Assembly (NCBI RefSeq): GCF_002929335.1
Contig: NZ_PJIL01000004.1
Coordinates: forward strand, 62,001-126,000
Origin: Arthrobacter sp. Y81
GTDB lineage: Bacteria; Actinomycetota; Actinomycetes; Actinomycetales; Micrococcaceae
Direction of reading: 5' to 3'
DNA: 64,000 nucleotides
The position numbers and the translations under genes are program-made. The notes under the pieces were generated by a model, which had not been told where the DNA came from, did not search any database, and saw nothing but the letters and a program-made list of their open reading frames with translations. Numbering within the stretch: position 1 is the first letter of the stretch; the number at the start of each line of letters is the position of its first letter. Positions 33,414-42,451 of this stretch are shown here, piece after piece.

Positions 33414-34640
33414 ATGCTCTCAGACACCTCTTCTCCAGTCATCAAGGCAACGCTGCCTGTCGTAGGCGAGCACATCGAAGAGATTGCCAAACGGTTCTAT
33501 AAGCACATGTTCGAGGCGCGTCCCGACCTCCTGGACGGCCTCTTCAACCGGGGTAACCAGGCGGACGGGAGACAGCAGCAGGCGTTGGCGGGGTCCATCG
33601 CCGCATTCGCCGGATTCCTCGTGGACAAACCCGATCAGCTGCCGGACCATCTGCTCTCCCGGATAGCCCACAAGCACGTCTCACTCGGCCTGAGCCCGGA
33701 CCAGTACCAAGTGGTCCATGACCATCTGATGTGGTCCATTGTGGACGTGCTCGGAGACGCCGTCACACCCGAAGTCGCGGCTGCCTGGGACGAGGTCTAC
33801 TGGCTCATGGCCAACATGCTCATCAACAAGGAGCGGGGACTCTACAACGCCGTGCACCTCTCGCCCGAGACGATCTGGCGGACCTGGCGCGTTGCCCGGC
33901 GGATCCAGGAAACCGACGACGTGGTCACGTTCATCGTGGAACGGACCGACGAGCGCGACGTCAAACCGTCCCTGCCCGGCCAATACGTCACCATCAAGAT
34001 GGCCATGCATGACGGCGTCCACCAGCCCAGGCAATACAGCCTCACCAAGGCCGACGATGGGCATCACCGGCAGTTCGCGGTGAAGCGGGTTCATGGACTC
34101 CCGACACCCGACGGCGAGATGTCCAACCTGCTCCACGACGAGGTCCAGGTGGGCGACGAGGTGGTGCTTTCGGTACCTTTCGGCGACGTGGTCCTGGAAT
34201 ACACGGACAGGCCGGCGGTCCTGGCCAGCGCGGGCATCGGCATCACGCCCATGGCCGGCATGCTTTCCCATCTGGTGAAGTCCGGTTCCCGACGCCAGGT
34301 CATGCTCCTCCACGCGGATGACACGGCTGAATCTTTCCCGCTGCGGGCCCAGGTGACCGAGGACCTGGCGAAACTGCCAGACGCCTCGCTGAGCACGTGG
34401 TTCCTTGAGCCGGCAGTCCCTGCGACGGGCGGAACGGGCGGGGCCGGGGGTGCGCCGGAATTCGAAGGTTTTATGGACGTCAACGCGGTCGATCTGCCTG
34501 ACGATGCCGAATATTATCTCTGCGGCCCCCTGCCCTTCCTCAAGTCAGTCCGAAGCGCGCTTATAGCAAAGGGCGTCCCGGCCAAGGACATCCAGTACGA
34601 AGTGTTCGGCCCGGACCTCTGGCTGGCAGACTTCCAATAG
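33414..34640 (+). CDS. hmp: Flavohaemoglobin (nitric oxide dioxygenase)
   Basis: 408-residue cytosolic NO-detoxifying enzyme: a globin domain (1 to about 140, with proximal His in RIAHKHVSLGL), an FAD domain (about 150-260, RQYSLTK) and an NAD domain (about 265-408, ASAGIGITPMAGML). Gly/Ala-rich insertion near residues 345-352. GGAAGGGA precedes the ATG. It lies downstream of the sigma/anti-sigma pair but has its own gap of 145 bp. Confidence 0.94.
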   Translation: MLSDTSSPVIKATLPVVGEHIEEIAKRFYKHMFEARPDLLDGLFNRGNQADGRQQQALAGSIAAFAGFLVDKPDQLPDHLLSRIAHKHVSLGLSPDQYQVVHDHLMWSIVDVLGDAVTPEVAAAWDEVYWLMANMLINKERGLYNAVHLSPETIWRTWRVARRIQETDDVVTFIVERTDERDVKPSLPGQYVTIKMAMHDGVHQPRQYSLTKADDGHHRQFAVKRVHGLPTPDGEMSNLLHDEVQVGDEVVLSVPFGDVVLEYTDRPAVLASAGIGITPMAGMLSHLVKSGSRRQVMLLHADDTAESFPLRAQVTEDLAKLPDASLSTWFLEPAVPATGGTGGAGGAPEFEGFMDVNAVDLPDDAEYYLCGPLPFLKSVRSALIAKGVPAKDIQYEVFGPDLWLADFQ

Positions 34641-34696
34641 CGGGACCGGCTCCTCGGCGGTTCAGCGGCGGGACCGGCTCCTCGGCGGTTCAGCGG
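34641..34696. repeat. 28-bp tandem duplication at the hmp/protease junction
   Basis: CGGGACCGGCTCCTCGGCGG-type unit repeated twice exactly (34641-34668 and 34669-34696). The second copy includes the stop codon of the convergent protease gene. Probably a slippage duplication. Confidence 0.85.
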
Positions 34697-37188
34697 CGGG
34701 AACGGCGCCTGGCCAGGACCACCGCGACACCGCCGAGAAGCAGCACACCGGCCCCTACCCCCGCAGCGGTGAGGAGGCCATCGGCACCGGTGGCCGGCAA
34801 CTGGCCTGACACACCGACAGGGGTAATGGCCGCGGGGGCAACCACGGGGGCGGGGTCAACCACAAAGGTGACGGTCACCGGAACCGAGGCCACGCCGTCG
34901 ACCGTTTGGCTGGCTGCCACCGTATGCGTACCGGCCGCGAGTCCCGCAGGAAACGGCGAGCTCCAGGTGCCGTTCGACGGGGCCTGCGCCGGTGCGGCGC
35001 CGTCGACGGTTACGGTCACCGCCGCGCCGTTGAGCGCGGTACCGGTGACCTGACCTGGAACCGCGTCATGGGCAAAATGCTGGCCGTCCTGGATGTTGGT
35101 GACCGAGGGCGCCGGCGGTGCAACCATGAAGGTCCGGCTTGCCGCCGGGCTGTCGGCGATGCCCCGGGCGGTCTGGACTGCCGTGACGCTGAAGGAGCCG
35201 AACCTCGCGTTGCCGGTGACAGGCACCGTCCAGTTACCGTCGAGGCCAACCACGGCCTGCCCGGTGGCGTCCCCGGAGAGATGCACGGTGGCGCGGGGCG
35301 TACCGGTGCCCTGGATGCCTTCGAGCGCCGTGAGGAGTTCCCCGTCAGCCGGGCTGGCAATGGTAGGTGCCGGCAGGTCGGACGGCAGCACAGTGACATC
35401 GAACGAGCCCGCGCCGGAGTGGCTGAAGCCGTTGATGGTTTCGGCGGTAAACCGCAGCCGGCCGGCCGGAGACGGAGCGGTGAACTGCCACTGTCCGGCG
35501 GCGTCCACGGGCACCTCCACGGGAGCCTGGCCGGGCACCGTGATGCGAACGGTTGAGCCCGCCGCAACGGCGGAGGCCGGAGCCGCCGGGACCTGTCCGG
35601 TGATGGCCTGCCCGAGCGCCACTCCGCCGCCGTCGGCCGGTTCCGTGAGTACGGGTTTGTTGAGGAACAGCTGAAGCTGAACGCCGGGAATCCGCGTCAT
35701 GGCGTCCTCGAGCGTGGTGGCCACGGCGAAATTCGACGCGGAACCTGGCGCGTCACCTGCAGAGTGCGTGCCGACCGCGAAGTTTCCGCTGATCCACGGG
35801 CCGCCGGAGTCGCCGCCGCTGGACTGGACCGAGTTGGACAGGAAGCCGTGGAACGCCCGGAGATCCGAGGGGTCCGGGGTGATGCCGCCCACGACGTAGA
35901 TTCCCACCTCATCCACCGTGCCGCAGGACCAGCCGGCGGTGCGGCCGGAGCGGCAGACGGCCTGCCCGGGTGACGGCGACGCGGTTCCGATGATCTTCAC
36001 GGCCGTGGAACCGGGGTTTGTGGGAGCATCCCAGCGGGAGGCCGCAGGCTGAATATCCAGCCCGGAGCGGATGGACTCGATCACTGCGATGTCCGTGCCG
36101 ATGTTTCCGGGGTTGGCCTCGTCACCGGTGATCCACGAGTTTCCCGGCCCGCCGAACTGGCTGAAGCCCAGGGTGCCGAGCAGGTTGCTGGCGGGCGATT
36201 CGGGACGTTCCACGTTGGCCGTTGAAAGGGTTCCGTCGTCAGTGCAGTGGCCGGCGGTGAGCACTATGGGCTCCCCTGCCGGGCTGTAGGCGCCATACCC
36301 CGCGGAGCAGATGATTCCGTTGTTGAGGACAAACCCCTGCCCGCCGAAGAAATCCTCCTCCGGGGCGAGCGGTTCGCCCTGCTCCAGCCGGACGTTCGAA
36401 TAGCGCGCCACGAACTCGGACGGCGAGGCCGCGGGGGCTGACTGTGCGGTGGCGGCACCGGCCGGGGTTGCCGGAGCGATGCCGGCCTCCGCCTGGTTGG
36501 TGCCGCCGGTGCGGATCACAAAGCTGCCGTTGGCGTAGGCGACGGACTGAAGGCCGGCGGCGCCAACTTCGCGGACGTAGTCCGTGAACAGCTGGTCCGT
36601 GCTGGCCGCGACCCGGTCCGGCGTTTCCGCACCGGACGGCGTTTCCGGTGTTCCCGGCGTGGAAGGTATGCCGGGGGTGGTGGCACTAGCGCTGGCCGTC
36701 GGCGCCGCGGCTGATGGCTTAGGGGCCGGTGCCACCACGACGAATTCACCGGACGCACCTGCATGACCCGCCGCGCCGGAACCTGCAGCATTGAGTTCAG
36801 CCACCCGGGCCGCAAGCTCCGGGCCGATGCCCTCGACCACAATCCGGCCGTCTTTCAGGCTGATTCCCACATAGCCGGGCAGTGCGCGCAAGGAGGCAAC
36901 GGCGTCGGCCGCGCGTTTGCCCTGGTCACCGGCGGCGTTGAACTGTTCGAGCGTCATTCCCAGGTCGCGGAGGACGGCCTCCGTCAGCCCGGCATCGCTG
37001 ATCGCGGGCGCGGAATCGCCCGCTTCGGGGGCCGGCGTGGACACGGCCGGCGCCGCGGGAGAGGCAGCAGGCGGACCGGACTCTGCGACGGCGGGGCCCG
37101 CAAGGAAGGTGGAGCCGAGGGCCAGGGCGGCTGCGGCGGCCAGTCCCAAGGCGCGGTTGAAGCGGTTACGTCCGGAATGATGCGTCAA
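34690..37188 (-). CDS. LPXTG-anchored S1 (streptogrisin-like) serine protease
   Basis: 832 residues. Signal peptide (ALGLAAAAALALGSTFLAGP), a pro-region resembling alpha-lytic protease propeptides (about 60-270), an S1 trypsin-like domain with His in VLTAGHC, Asp in DIAVIES and Ser in GGDSGGPW. Then come three Ig-like or Big-type repeats (about 530-770), a sortase motif LPATG near residue 797, a hydrophobic helix and RRRSRR tail. Predicted cell-wall-anchored protease. Start taken as TTG at 37188 with GGGGGA just upstream, since no ATG or GTG fits the signal peptide. Downstream of the phosphatase gene by 19 bp. Confidence 0.87.
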   Translation of the reverse strand: MTHHSGRNRFNRALGLAAAAALALGSTFLAGPAVAESGPPAASPAAPAVSTPAPEAGDSAPAISDAGLTEAVLRDLGMTLEQFNAAGDQGKRAADAVASLRALPGYVGISLKDGRIVVEGIGPELAARVAELNAAGSGAAGHAGASGEFVVVAPAPKPSAAAPTASASATTPGIPSTPGTPETPSGAETPDRVAASTDQLFTDYVREVGAAGLQSVAYANGSFVIRTGGTNQAEAGIAPATPAGAATAQSAPAASPSEFVARYSNVRLEQGEPLAPEEDFFGGQGFVLNNGIICSAGYGAYSPAGEPIVLTAGHCTDDGTLSTANVERPESPASNLLGTLGFSQFGGPGNSWITGDEANPGNIGTDIAVIESIRSGLDIQPAASRWDAPTNPGSTAVKIIGTASPSPGQAVCRSGRTAGWSCGTVDEVGIYVVGGITPDPSDLRAFHGFLSNSVQSSGGDSGGPWISGNFAVGTHSAGDAPGSASNFAVATTLEDAMTRIPGVQLQLFLNKPVLTEPADGGGVALGQAITGQVPAAPASAVAAGSTVRITVPGQAPVEVPVDAAGQWQFTAPSPAGRLRFTAETINGFSHSGAGSFDVTVLPSDLPAPTIASPADGELLTALEGIQGTGTPRATVHLSGDATGQAVVGLDGNWTVPVTGNARFGSFSVTAVQTARGIADSPAASRTFMVAPPAPSVTNIQDGQHFAHDAVPGQVTGTALNGAAVTVTVDGAAPAQAPSNGTWSSPFPAGLAAGTHTVAASQTVDGVASVPVTVTFVVDPAPVVAPAAITPVGVSGQLPATGADGLLTAAGVGAGVLLLGGVAVVLARRRSRR

Positions 37189-37207
37189 AGCGTCCCCCAA
37201 GTTTCGT

Positions 37208-37921
37208 TCACGTCGCCACCCTTGTTGCCAGCCGGGACCGGATCGCAGCCAGCTCGGCCACGGTGACCCCGTGCCGCAAAAGATAATTTGTGGTGTCCAG
37301 CCGCCGGACGAACTCGAGGGCTCCCCCGCCGCGCTTCTCCAGCAGGGGCAGCAGGGCGTGTTCTTCCAGGTAGCGCTCGTGCTTGTGGGGCACCGCGGCC
37401 GTGCGGTGGCGTTCGTTGATTCCCCGCATGGCGGCCTGGTAGCCCGAAACAATCTCGTGGTCACCGGCGCCCGTGAGGTCCTGGAGCATGGCAGCGATCA
37501 TTCCGCTGCGGTCCCGCCCGGCCGAACAGTGGATCACCACACCGGCAGGCGCAGCGGCGACGGCCCGGAAAACGGCCACGAGCTTGTCCGGAAACAGCCG
37601 GGCGTTGGCCGCGTAGCAGTCCGGATCGTTCAGGTACGGGGAACACAGTTCCTTGAACTCCGGGTGCTCCGGGTCTTCGGTGGGAGCATGCACCACGCCG
37701 AACACCGCCAGCACGTCCGCGCCCACCTCGGGGTCGGTGTCCCGGCGGCCGTGTTCCGCAGCGTTCCGAAGGTCGATCACCGTGCGGACGCCGTCGTCGT
37801 ACGCCTGTTTCCAGCCCGCTGCGGTGACCCATTCCCGGCGCCCCATCCGGAACACGCTGCCGGAAATGCGCCACGCATTCACGGCTCCGTCCCAGTGCAC
37901 GGGCTGTCCAGGCTGTTCCAT
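37208..37921 (-). CDS. Tyrosine/serine protein phosphatase (DSP-like)
   Basis: 237 residues. The active-site P-loop HCSAGRDRSG (HCx5R) lies near residues 118-127, with TVIDLRNAAEHGR upstream typical of the bacterial PtpB/MptpB-like group. Start assigned at the first ATG after a leader without similarity; no strong ribosome-binding site. Probably co-transcribed with the protease. Substrate could be phosphoproteins or phosphoinositides. Confidence 0.82.
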   Translation of the reverse strand: MEQPGQPVHWDGAVNAWRISGSVFRMGRREWVTAAGWKQAYDDGVRTVIDLRNAAEHGRRDTDPEVGADVLAVFGVVHAPTEDPEHPEFKELCSPYLNDPDCYAANARLFPDKLVAVFRAVAAAPAGVVIHCSAGRDRSGMIAAMLQDLTGAGDHEIVSGYQAAMRGINERHRTAAVPHKHERYLEEHALLPLLEKRGGGALEFVRRLDTTNYLLRHGVTVAELAAIRSRLATRVAT

Positions 37922-38117
37922 CCAGACAGCTAACCACAGACCCCCGGCATCCGGCACCGGTACTTGCCGAAAAATGGGGTGGCTGCCGGCAAACAAACGG
38001 GTACTCCAAACGGTGTTCGCAGGGCCGGCGCAAGCGTACTCTTGGGCGTACTTGCGGCTTTGCCGCCTGCCCGCGGCCACGCAGCCCGGCGCACAATTCA
38101 GAACAAAGGGGAAACTG

Positions 38118-38945
38118 ATGGGTGACCGGATATTACGACGGCGGCGCGCGGCATTCGCGGCAGGCCTGGCGACGCTCGCACTGGCGTTGGGAACCGCGGC
38201 GGGTCCGGCGACAGCCGCTCCGGCCCTGGCCTACGTCGCACTGGGTGACTCCTACGCCGCAGGCCAGGGAGCCGGCTCGTATTTGGATGAGTGCCTTCGA
38301 AGCGCGAACAGCTACCCGGCCGACGCCGTGGAAAAGAAGACGGTGCGCCTGGCCATCAACGCCGCGTGCCAGGGATCCACCACGGAAGTAGTTGTGGCCA
38401 CGCAGCTCGAACGGCTGAACAAGAGCATTGCGGTGGTGACCATTACGGCCGGAGGCAACAACCTCGACACCACCGGTTTGCTGGCCGTGTGCACGGCACC
38501 GGGCCAGGAGGCCGCCTGCCTGCAGGGCCTGCAGGCCCGTTCGATCGCGCTTGCCGAGGCACAGACCGGTTCCGGTCCCCTGTTCCAGGGCCTGGTGACC
38601 ATGATCAACGCAGTGAAGGCCACGGCACCCGATGCCCGGGTCTATGTGACCGGATATCCGCTGCTGTTCCATTCACCCGAGCCCGGTTCGCTCCAGGAAA
38701 CCGTGAACGGACTCACCCTGGGGCTCAATGCCGTGATTGCAGGGGCAGCCGGTGCCGACGGTCCCGGAGGCGCACAGTACGTGGACGTAGCCGGAGCCTT
38801 CCTGGGCCACGGGATCGGCTCCGCGGATCCCTGGATCAACTACAACCCGTTTGTGCCTGGGCCGGACAACTTCCATCCCAACGCGGCCGGGTACCGGGCC
38901 TACTACGCAGCCCTTACCGCGGCCGGCGCCTACTCGACTCCGTAG
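38118..38945 (+). CDS. Secreted SGNH/GDSL hydrolase (lipase/esterase)
   Basis: 275 residues. A signal peptide (RRRRAAFAAGLATLALALG, cleavage near TAA-AP) precedes an SGNH domain with block I GDSYAAGQG, oxyanion Asn in GGNN and the Asp-x-x-His-like block V DNFHPNAAGY. Four conserved-looking Cys suggest disulfides, as in actinobacterial esterases. Divergent from the phosphatase gene. Its stop lies 26 bp before the first transposon-like end at 38971. Confidence 0.88.
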   Translation: MGDRILRRRRAAFAAGLATLALALGTAAGPATAAPALAYVALGDSYAAGQGAGSYLDECLRSANSYPADAVEKKTVRLAINAACQGSTTEVVVATQLERLNKSIAVVTITAGGNNLDTTGLLAVCTAPGQEAACLQGLQARSIALAEAQTGSGPLFQGLVTMINAVKATAPDARVYVTGYPLLFHSPEPGSLQETVNGLTLGLNAVIAGAAGADGPGGAQYVDVAGAFLGHGIGSADPWINYNPFVPGPDNFHPNAAGYRAYYAALTAAGAYSTP

Positions 38946-38970
38946 CGCCCGCTCCGGTTGCCTACGCAGC

Positions 38971-39095
38971 GGTCAGTTTCAGAAGTCGTCTGCACTGGAC
39001 CCTGCGGAAGTACTGGACCGGGGCAGGTGACTCCTGACACGGAAGCGCTCGAAGACCTCTGCACCAGTCGTCGTTTTGTTTGAAGTCGCGTGCAC
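38971..39095 (+). repeat. Left end repeats of the second element
   Basis: Three spaced copies of a GAAGTCGTCTGCAC-type unit: 38981-38995 (exact), 39051-39064 (GAAGACCTCTGCAC) and 39082-39095 (GAAGTCGCGTGCAC), all in the same orientation. The spacing and array fit multiple transposase sites. The rest of the 532-bp gap to 39477 holds the repeats at 39114-39205 and a hairpin, with no gene seen. Confidence 0.7.
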
Positions 39096-39113
39096 CTATC
39101 GCCGCCGCGTGGC

Positions 39114-39205
39114 TGTGACAAGTTTGGATGGCCCCGGTAGGAACCGTTATCTCTGGCCCCACCTCGCGACTCGCCCGGCACGTTGTGACGGTTTGTGTGG
39201 CCCCC
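39114..39205 (+). repeat. Pair of 22-bp direct repeats, possible IS-end remnant
   Basis: TGTGACAAGTTTGGATGGCC (39114) and TGTGACGGTTTGTGTGGCCC (39184) lie 70 bp apart in the same direction. Spaced direct repeats starting TGTGAC resemble subterminal repeats of IS21-type insertion sequences. No IS gene is nearby. Confidence 0.45.
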
Positions 39206-39398
39206 GTGGGAGAAGGCGCAGAGCGGAAGTATCGTAGACCCAGCAAAGGTATCGGATTTCGATATCTGTATTCGACATTGGGAGCTGGAGAACTCAGCGG
39301 CGGCCGCGGGCAACAGATGCGCGAAGAAACTGCTGTCGTAGTGCGGTCAACGGCGCTGAGATCGCCAGGCACAGCCTTATGTGCGGCCTGACGATGAA

Positions 39399-39438
39399 AG
39401 TGCGGCGCCTCAGTTCCTAGGAAGTGAGACGCCGCACT
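39399..39438. terminator. Hairpin downstream of the methyltransferase-like gene
   Basis: 18-bp arms with two mismatches (AGTGCGGCGCCTCAGTTC and GAAGTGAGACGCCGCACT) around CTAG. It lies about 40 bp after the stop of the minus-strand gene; a likely terminator. Confidence 0.6.
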
Positions 39439-39477
39439 CTCACACTGGGCCAGCCATTTTGCCGCCCTGGCACTCCT

Positions 39478-40062
39478 CTAACGGGCGTTCTTACGGGCGG
39501 ACTCTATGCCCGAATTACGGCCGTGCGGTGCCGGGCGCCGCAAGGACTCTTTGGGCGTCCTGCGAACCGATCCTAGGTAGCGCGGAACCCTTTCCGCGTA
39601 CTCGAGGTAAGACTGGCCGAAGAGCTCGGTCAGTTTGACCTCTTCATCCGCAACACCGCGGTGTTCCACAAGCAGTTCGGCCGGCAATGTCGCGAGGACC
39701 CAGGGTGAACCTGCCAGGGTTCCCGCGCCCAGTTGAATAAGCCACCAGCCGACGTACATGGGATGACGGGTGATTGTGTAGGGGCCGGTGGTGACCAGGT
39801 CCTCCGGCCGCTCCAGCGCGAATGGGCCAGCCGTGCGGTGCCGCCGTTCAGCCAGAGCCCAAACATTCAGGCCGACGCCGGCGAGAAGCAGGCCCGCCCC
39901 CGCCACCCTATGGAAGGAGCGGGAACCGGGAAGCGGCACCGGACGGAGCCGGGCGAGGAGGAGATCCAGGACAATCGCGGCGACAACAGGTAGCGGCAGA
40001 GGGAGGTTGTCATAGACCTCCTTCCCCCGCCGGACCAGGGAACCTCCGGTCAAGGCCGTCAC
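39478..40062 (-). CDS. Isoprenylcysteine carboxyl methyltransferase-like membrane protein
   Basis: 194 residues with about four hydrophobic segments and the family core GPYTITRHPMYVGWWL (about 91-106) followed by a VEHRGVADEE-type motif that binds S-adenosylmethionine. Bacterial members are mostly uncharacterised; methylation of a membrane-associated or volatile substrate is plausible. It is the most downstream gene of the second element. Confidence 0.8.
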   Translation of the reverse strand: MTALTGGSLVRRGKEVYDNLPLPLPVVAAIVLDLLLARLRPVPLPGSRSFHRVAGAGLLLAGVGLNVWALAERRHRTAGPFALERPEDLVTTGPYTITRHPMYVGWWLIQLGAGTLAGSPWVLATLPAELLVEHRGVADEEVKLTELFGQSYLEYAERVPRYLGSVRRTPKESLRRPAPHGRNSGIESARKNAR

Positions 40063-40177
40063 CTTATCTCCATTGTCGTACGGGCAGCGCCGGTCGCCCC
40101 AGCCGGGCGGGATGGTCCTGTGCTCGACCTGGCCGGGAGATGCGCGGCCGGCGGCTGGACCGCCAAGAATTTAGTCA

Positions 40178-40429
40178 TCATGCAGAACCATCCACCCAAA
40201 ACCGGCCGTTGATCGCGACGAGGAACATGACGTGCGCCAGGCGCCGGGCCGTGGGAAGTGCGGGCGTGCACGGTCGCCGAATTCCTTGCACCTCACGCGC
40301 CGTGCGTTCCTGGCCCAGGTTTGAGCCGACCAAGGCATTTACGGCGACGAGGAGCATCGACTGGGCCAGGTTCTGTCGCAAGCCCAGCCGCACGGCGGCT
40401 TCGCGACCGTGGTTGCCCGGTGGCTTCAT
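40178..40429 (-). pseudogene. Possible MFS transporter N-terminal fragment
   Basis: 83 codons beginning ATGAAGCCACCGGGC. Residues 14-43 (LGLRQNLAQSMLLVAVNALV, then GSNLGQERT) resemble the first helix of a group of MFS transporters. After ERT the sequence turns polar and loses similarity. No further helices follow, so this looks like a decayed or recombined gene start lying 26 bp downstream of the intact MFS gene. It may instead be a small unknown protein. Confidence 0.4.
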
Positions 40430-40455
40430 GACTGTCAGGATGTCCGGCTGTGGGA

Positions 40456-41742
40456 TCAGGCAGCCGCCAGCGTCCCGGACCTGGTTCGGGCCCAGAAGAT
40501 GACGGGGATCAGCAGCAGGGCCAGAACTCCGCCGGCGATCGAGAGCACGGCGTAGCTGGTTTGGGCCACGACGAGCCCGGACATCGCGCCGCCGCCGGCG
40601 CCGGCGACGGCGATGAGAACGTCGACGGTTCCCTGGGTGCGGGCACGGTTTGAGGGTACGGTGGCGTCCACGACCAGTGCGGTTCCGGAGATAAGGCCCA
40701 TGTTCCAGCCCAGGCCCAGCAGAGCGAGGGCCAGGATCAGCAGGCCGAGGTTGTCTGCGGGTGCCATGGCTGCGGTGAGGCCGGCCGCGAGCAGGGTCAG
40801 GCCGGAGGCGATGGCCATCGGGGTGCGGCCGATGCGGTCCACGAGGATGCCGGTGAACAGGGAGGGCAGGTACATCGAGCCTATGTGGATGCCGATGACG
40901 AGGCCGACTTCGGAGAGGTGGTGGCCGTGGGCGCGCATGTGGACCGGTGTCATGGTCATGATGGCGACCATCGCGATCTGGGTAAGGACCATGACCGCGG
41001 CGCCCACATATACCCCGGTGCCCGCCCGCGCGGGTGCGGGTGGCGTGTCGGCGGCTCCGGCTGCTGGTGTGGCAGCCTCAAGTTCCTTAGCGAGCAGGAA
41101 CGGGTCCGGCCGCAGCAGGACGAACAGCACCCCGCCCGCGGAGGCGTACGCGGCGGCCGCGAGCAGGAACGGGCCGGCGAGAGCAGGAATGCCGAGGCTT
41201 TCGGCCAACCGGCCCAGCACATCGACCAGGTTCGGGCCGAGGACGGCGCCGAGAGTCGTGAAGACCATGGCGATGCTGACTGCCGTGCCCCGGCGGGACG
41301 CCGGAGCCAGATCGGTGCCGGCGTAGCGTGCCTGCAGGTTCGTCGCGGTGCCCGCCCCGTAGATGAACAAAGACAGAAACAACAGCGGGATGCTGCCCAG
41401 GACCGCGGCGGCAACGACGCCCAGCGCCCCGAGGGCCCCTGCCGCGAAGCCCAGGCCCAGCCCGGTCCGGCGGCCCAGACGCTGGGTGACGGCGCCGACC
41501 AGGAAGGCTGCCAGTGCGGAGCCGAGGGTGAACAGGGCTGCGGGAAGTCCCGCGGCGGCGTTCCCGCCGAGCATGTCCTGGGCCAGCAATGCCCCGACGG
41601 TGACGCCGGCGGCAAGGCCTGCCCCGCCCAGGACCTGGCCGACGGCCACCACCGTCAGCGTCCGGCGGTGAAGGGCTTCCTTAATGGCTGCGTCGGCGCG
41701 GATCCGCTCCCTCAGCAGCACCATCGGCTCACGCGGTTGCAT
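40456..41742 (-). CDS. MFS transporter
   Basis: 428 residues with 12 predicted helices and MFS loop motifs (GAVTQRLGRRTGLGLG after helix 2, and TGILVDRIGRTPMAIA after helix 8). The central cytosolic linker is Ala/Pro-rich. Substrate unknown; proton-driven efflux is likely. The start was chosen at ATG 41742 with GGTGG 8 bp upstream, overlapping the regulator stop by 14 bp; ATG 41724 is the alternative. Co-transcribed with the ArsR-rhodanese gene, so it probably exports whatever that protein senses. Confidence 0.86.
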   Translation of the reverse strand: MQPREPMVLLRERIRADAAIKEALHRRTLTVVAVGQVLGGAGLAAGVTVGALLAQDMLGGNAAAGLPAALFTLGSALAAFLVGAVTQRLGRRTGLGLGFAAGALGALGVVAAAVLGSIPLLFLSLFIYGAGTATNLQARYAGTDLAPASRRGTAVSIAMVFTTLGAVLGPNLVDVLGRLAESLGIPALAGPFLLAAAAYASAGGVLFVLLRPDPFLLAKELEAATPAAGAADTPPAPARAGTGVYVGAAVMVLTQIAMVAIMTMTPVHMRAHGHHLSEVGLVIGIHIGSMYLPSLFTGILVDRIGRTPMAIASGLTLLAAGLTAAMAPADNLGLLILALALLGLGWNMGLISGTALVVDATVPSNRARTQGTVDVLIAVAGAGGGAMSGLVVAQTSYAVLSIAGGVLALLLIPVIFWARTRSGTLAAA

Positions 41743-42406
41743 CGAGATCCACCAGGCGTGTGGCCCGCCATTCGATGACGCCTTCGTCCATGGCCATCGC
41801 CGGGATGCCGCGGGCAGAAAGCCATGCCGCGGCGTCCCGGGCGAGTTTGCAGAACTCGCCACGGCAGTACACGACGACGGGATTCCCTGACGGGATCTCA
41901 TCGTAGCGTTCCTCCAGCTCCGCCAGCGGGAGTGAGATCGCACCGGGGAAATGGGCACTCTCGTACTCGGACCGGGGCCTTACATCGATGACCGTCATGT
42001 CGGAGGTGACAGCTGCCGGATCGATGGTGCGGGCCGGCTCCGAGCCCCCGGTGGAGAGGTAGGCCGCCAGGGCCTCCCGCAGGGCCGGGGAGCGCAGCAT
42101 GCCCACACGCTTGATTGCCAGATACATCGCCGCGACGTCATCGCCGGCGAGCTGGTACAGGATGCTGGTCCGCACACGGCGGGTGCGCACCAGGCCGGCC
42201 TGCTTCAGCTGCTGCAGGTGGGCCGAGACGGTGGTCACCCCCATCCCCAGCATGACTGAGAGCGCTTCGACCGGATGCTCGCCCTGGGCGAGCAGTTCGA
42301 TCAGTTCCAGCCGCTTGCCGTTGGACATCGCCTTCGCTACCTGGGCGAGCTGATCGAAGACTTCCAGCTTCTCCCCACCCGCCGGTCTCTTATTCCATGA
42401 CTCCAT
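41729..42406 (-). CDS. ArsR-type repressor fused to a rhodanese domain
   Basis: 225 residues. N-terminal winged helix-turn-helix (about 15-105, LGMGVTTVSAHLQQLKQAGL) fused to a C-terminal rhodanese domain (about 120-220, TVIDVRPRSEYESAHFPGA). The active-site loop VVYCRGEFCKLA keeps the catalytic Cys and adds another. This fusion class is thought to sense or handle reactive sulfur or oxidants; a metal-thiol function is also possible. Its ATG lies inside a perfect 14-bp inverted repeat, which suggests autoregulation and perhaps a leaderless mRNA. Confidence 0.9.
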   Translation of the reverse strand: MESWNKRPAGGEKLEVFDQLAQVAKAMSNGKRLELIELLAQGEHPVEALSVMLGMGVTTVSAHLQQLKQAGLVRTRRVRTSILYQLAGDDVAAMYLAIKRVGMLRSPALREALAAYLSTGGSEPARTIDPAAVTSDMTVIDVRPRSEYESAHFPGAISLPLAELEERYDEIPSGNPVVVYCRGEFCKLARDAAAWLSARGIPAMAMDEGVIEWRATRLVDLDATA

Positions 42407-42417
42407 GGAATAAGAGA
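42386..42417. promoter_or_regulatory. Operator of the ArsR-rhodanese gene
   Basis: Perfect 14-bp arms, TCTCTTATTCCATG and CATGGAATAAGAGA, around ACTC. The right arm contains the start codon of the regulator, so binding would block both transcription and early elongation. Confidence 0.75.
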
Positions 42418-42451
42418 ATACTGGACGTTCAGCGTTTCGGGAGCGGTCCCG

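Noticed and set aside
39128..39391. 87-codon plus-strand frame after the SGNH hydrolase
   Set aside because: Lies over transposon-end repeats, lacks a ribosome-binding site and has no protein-like pattern.
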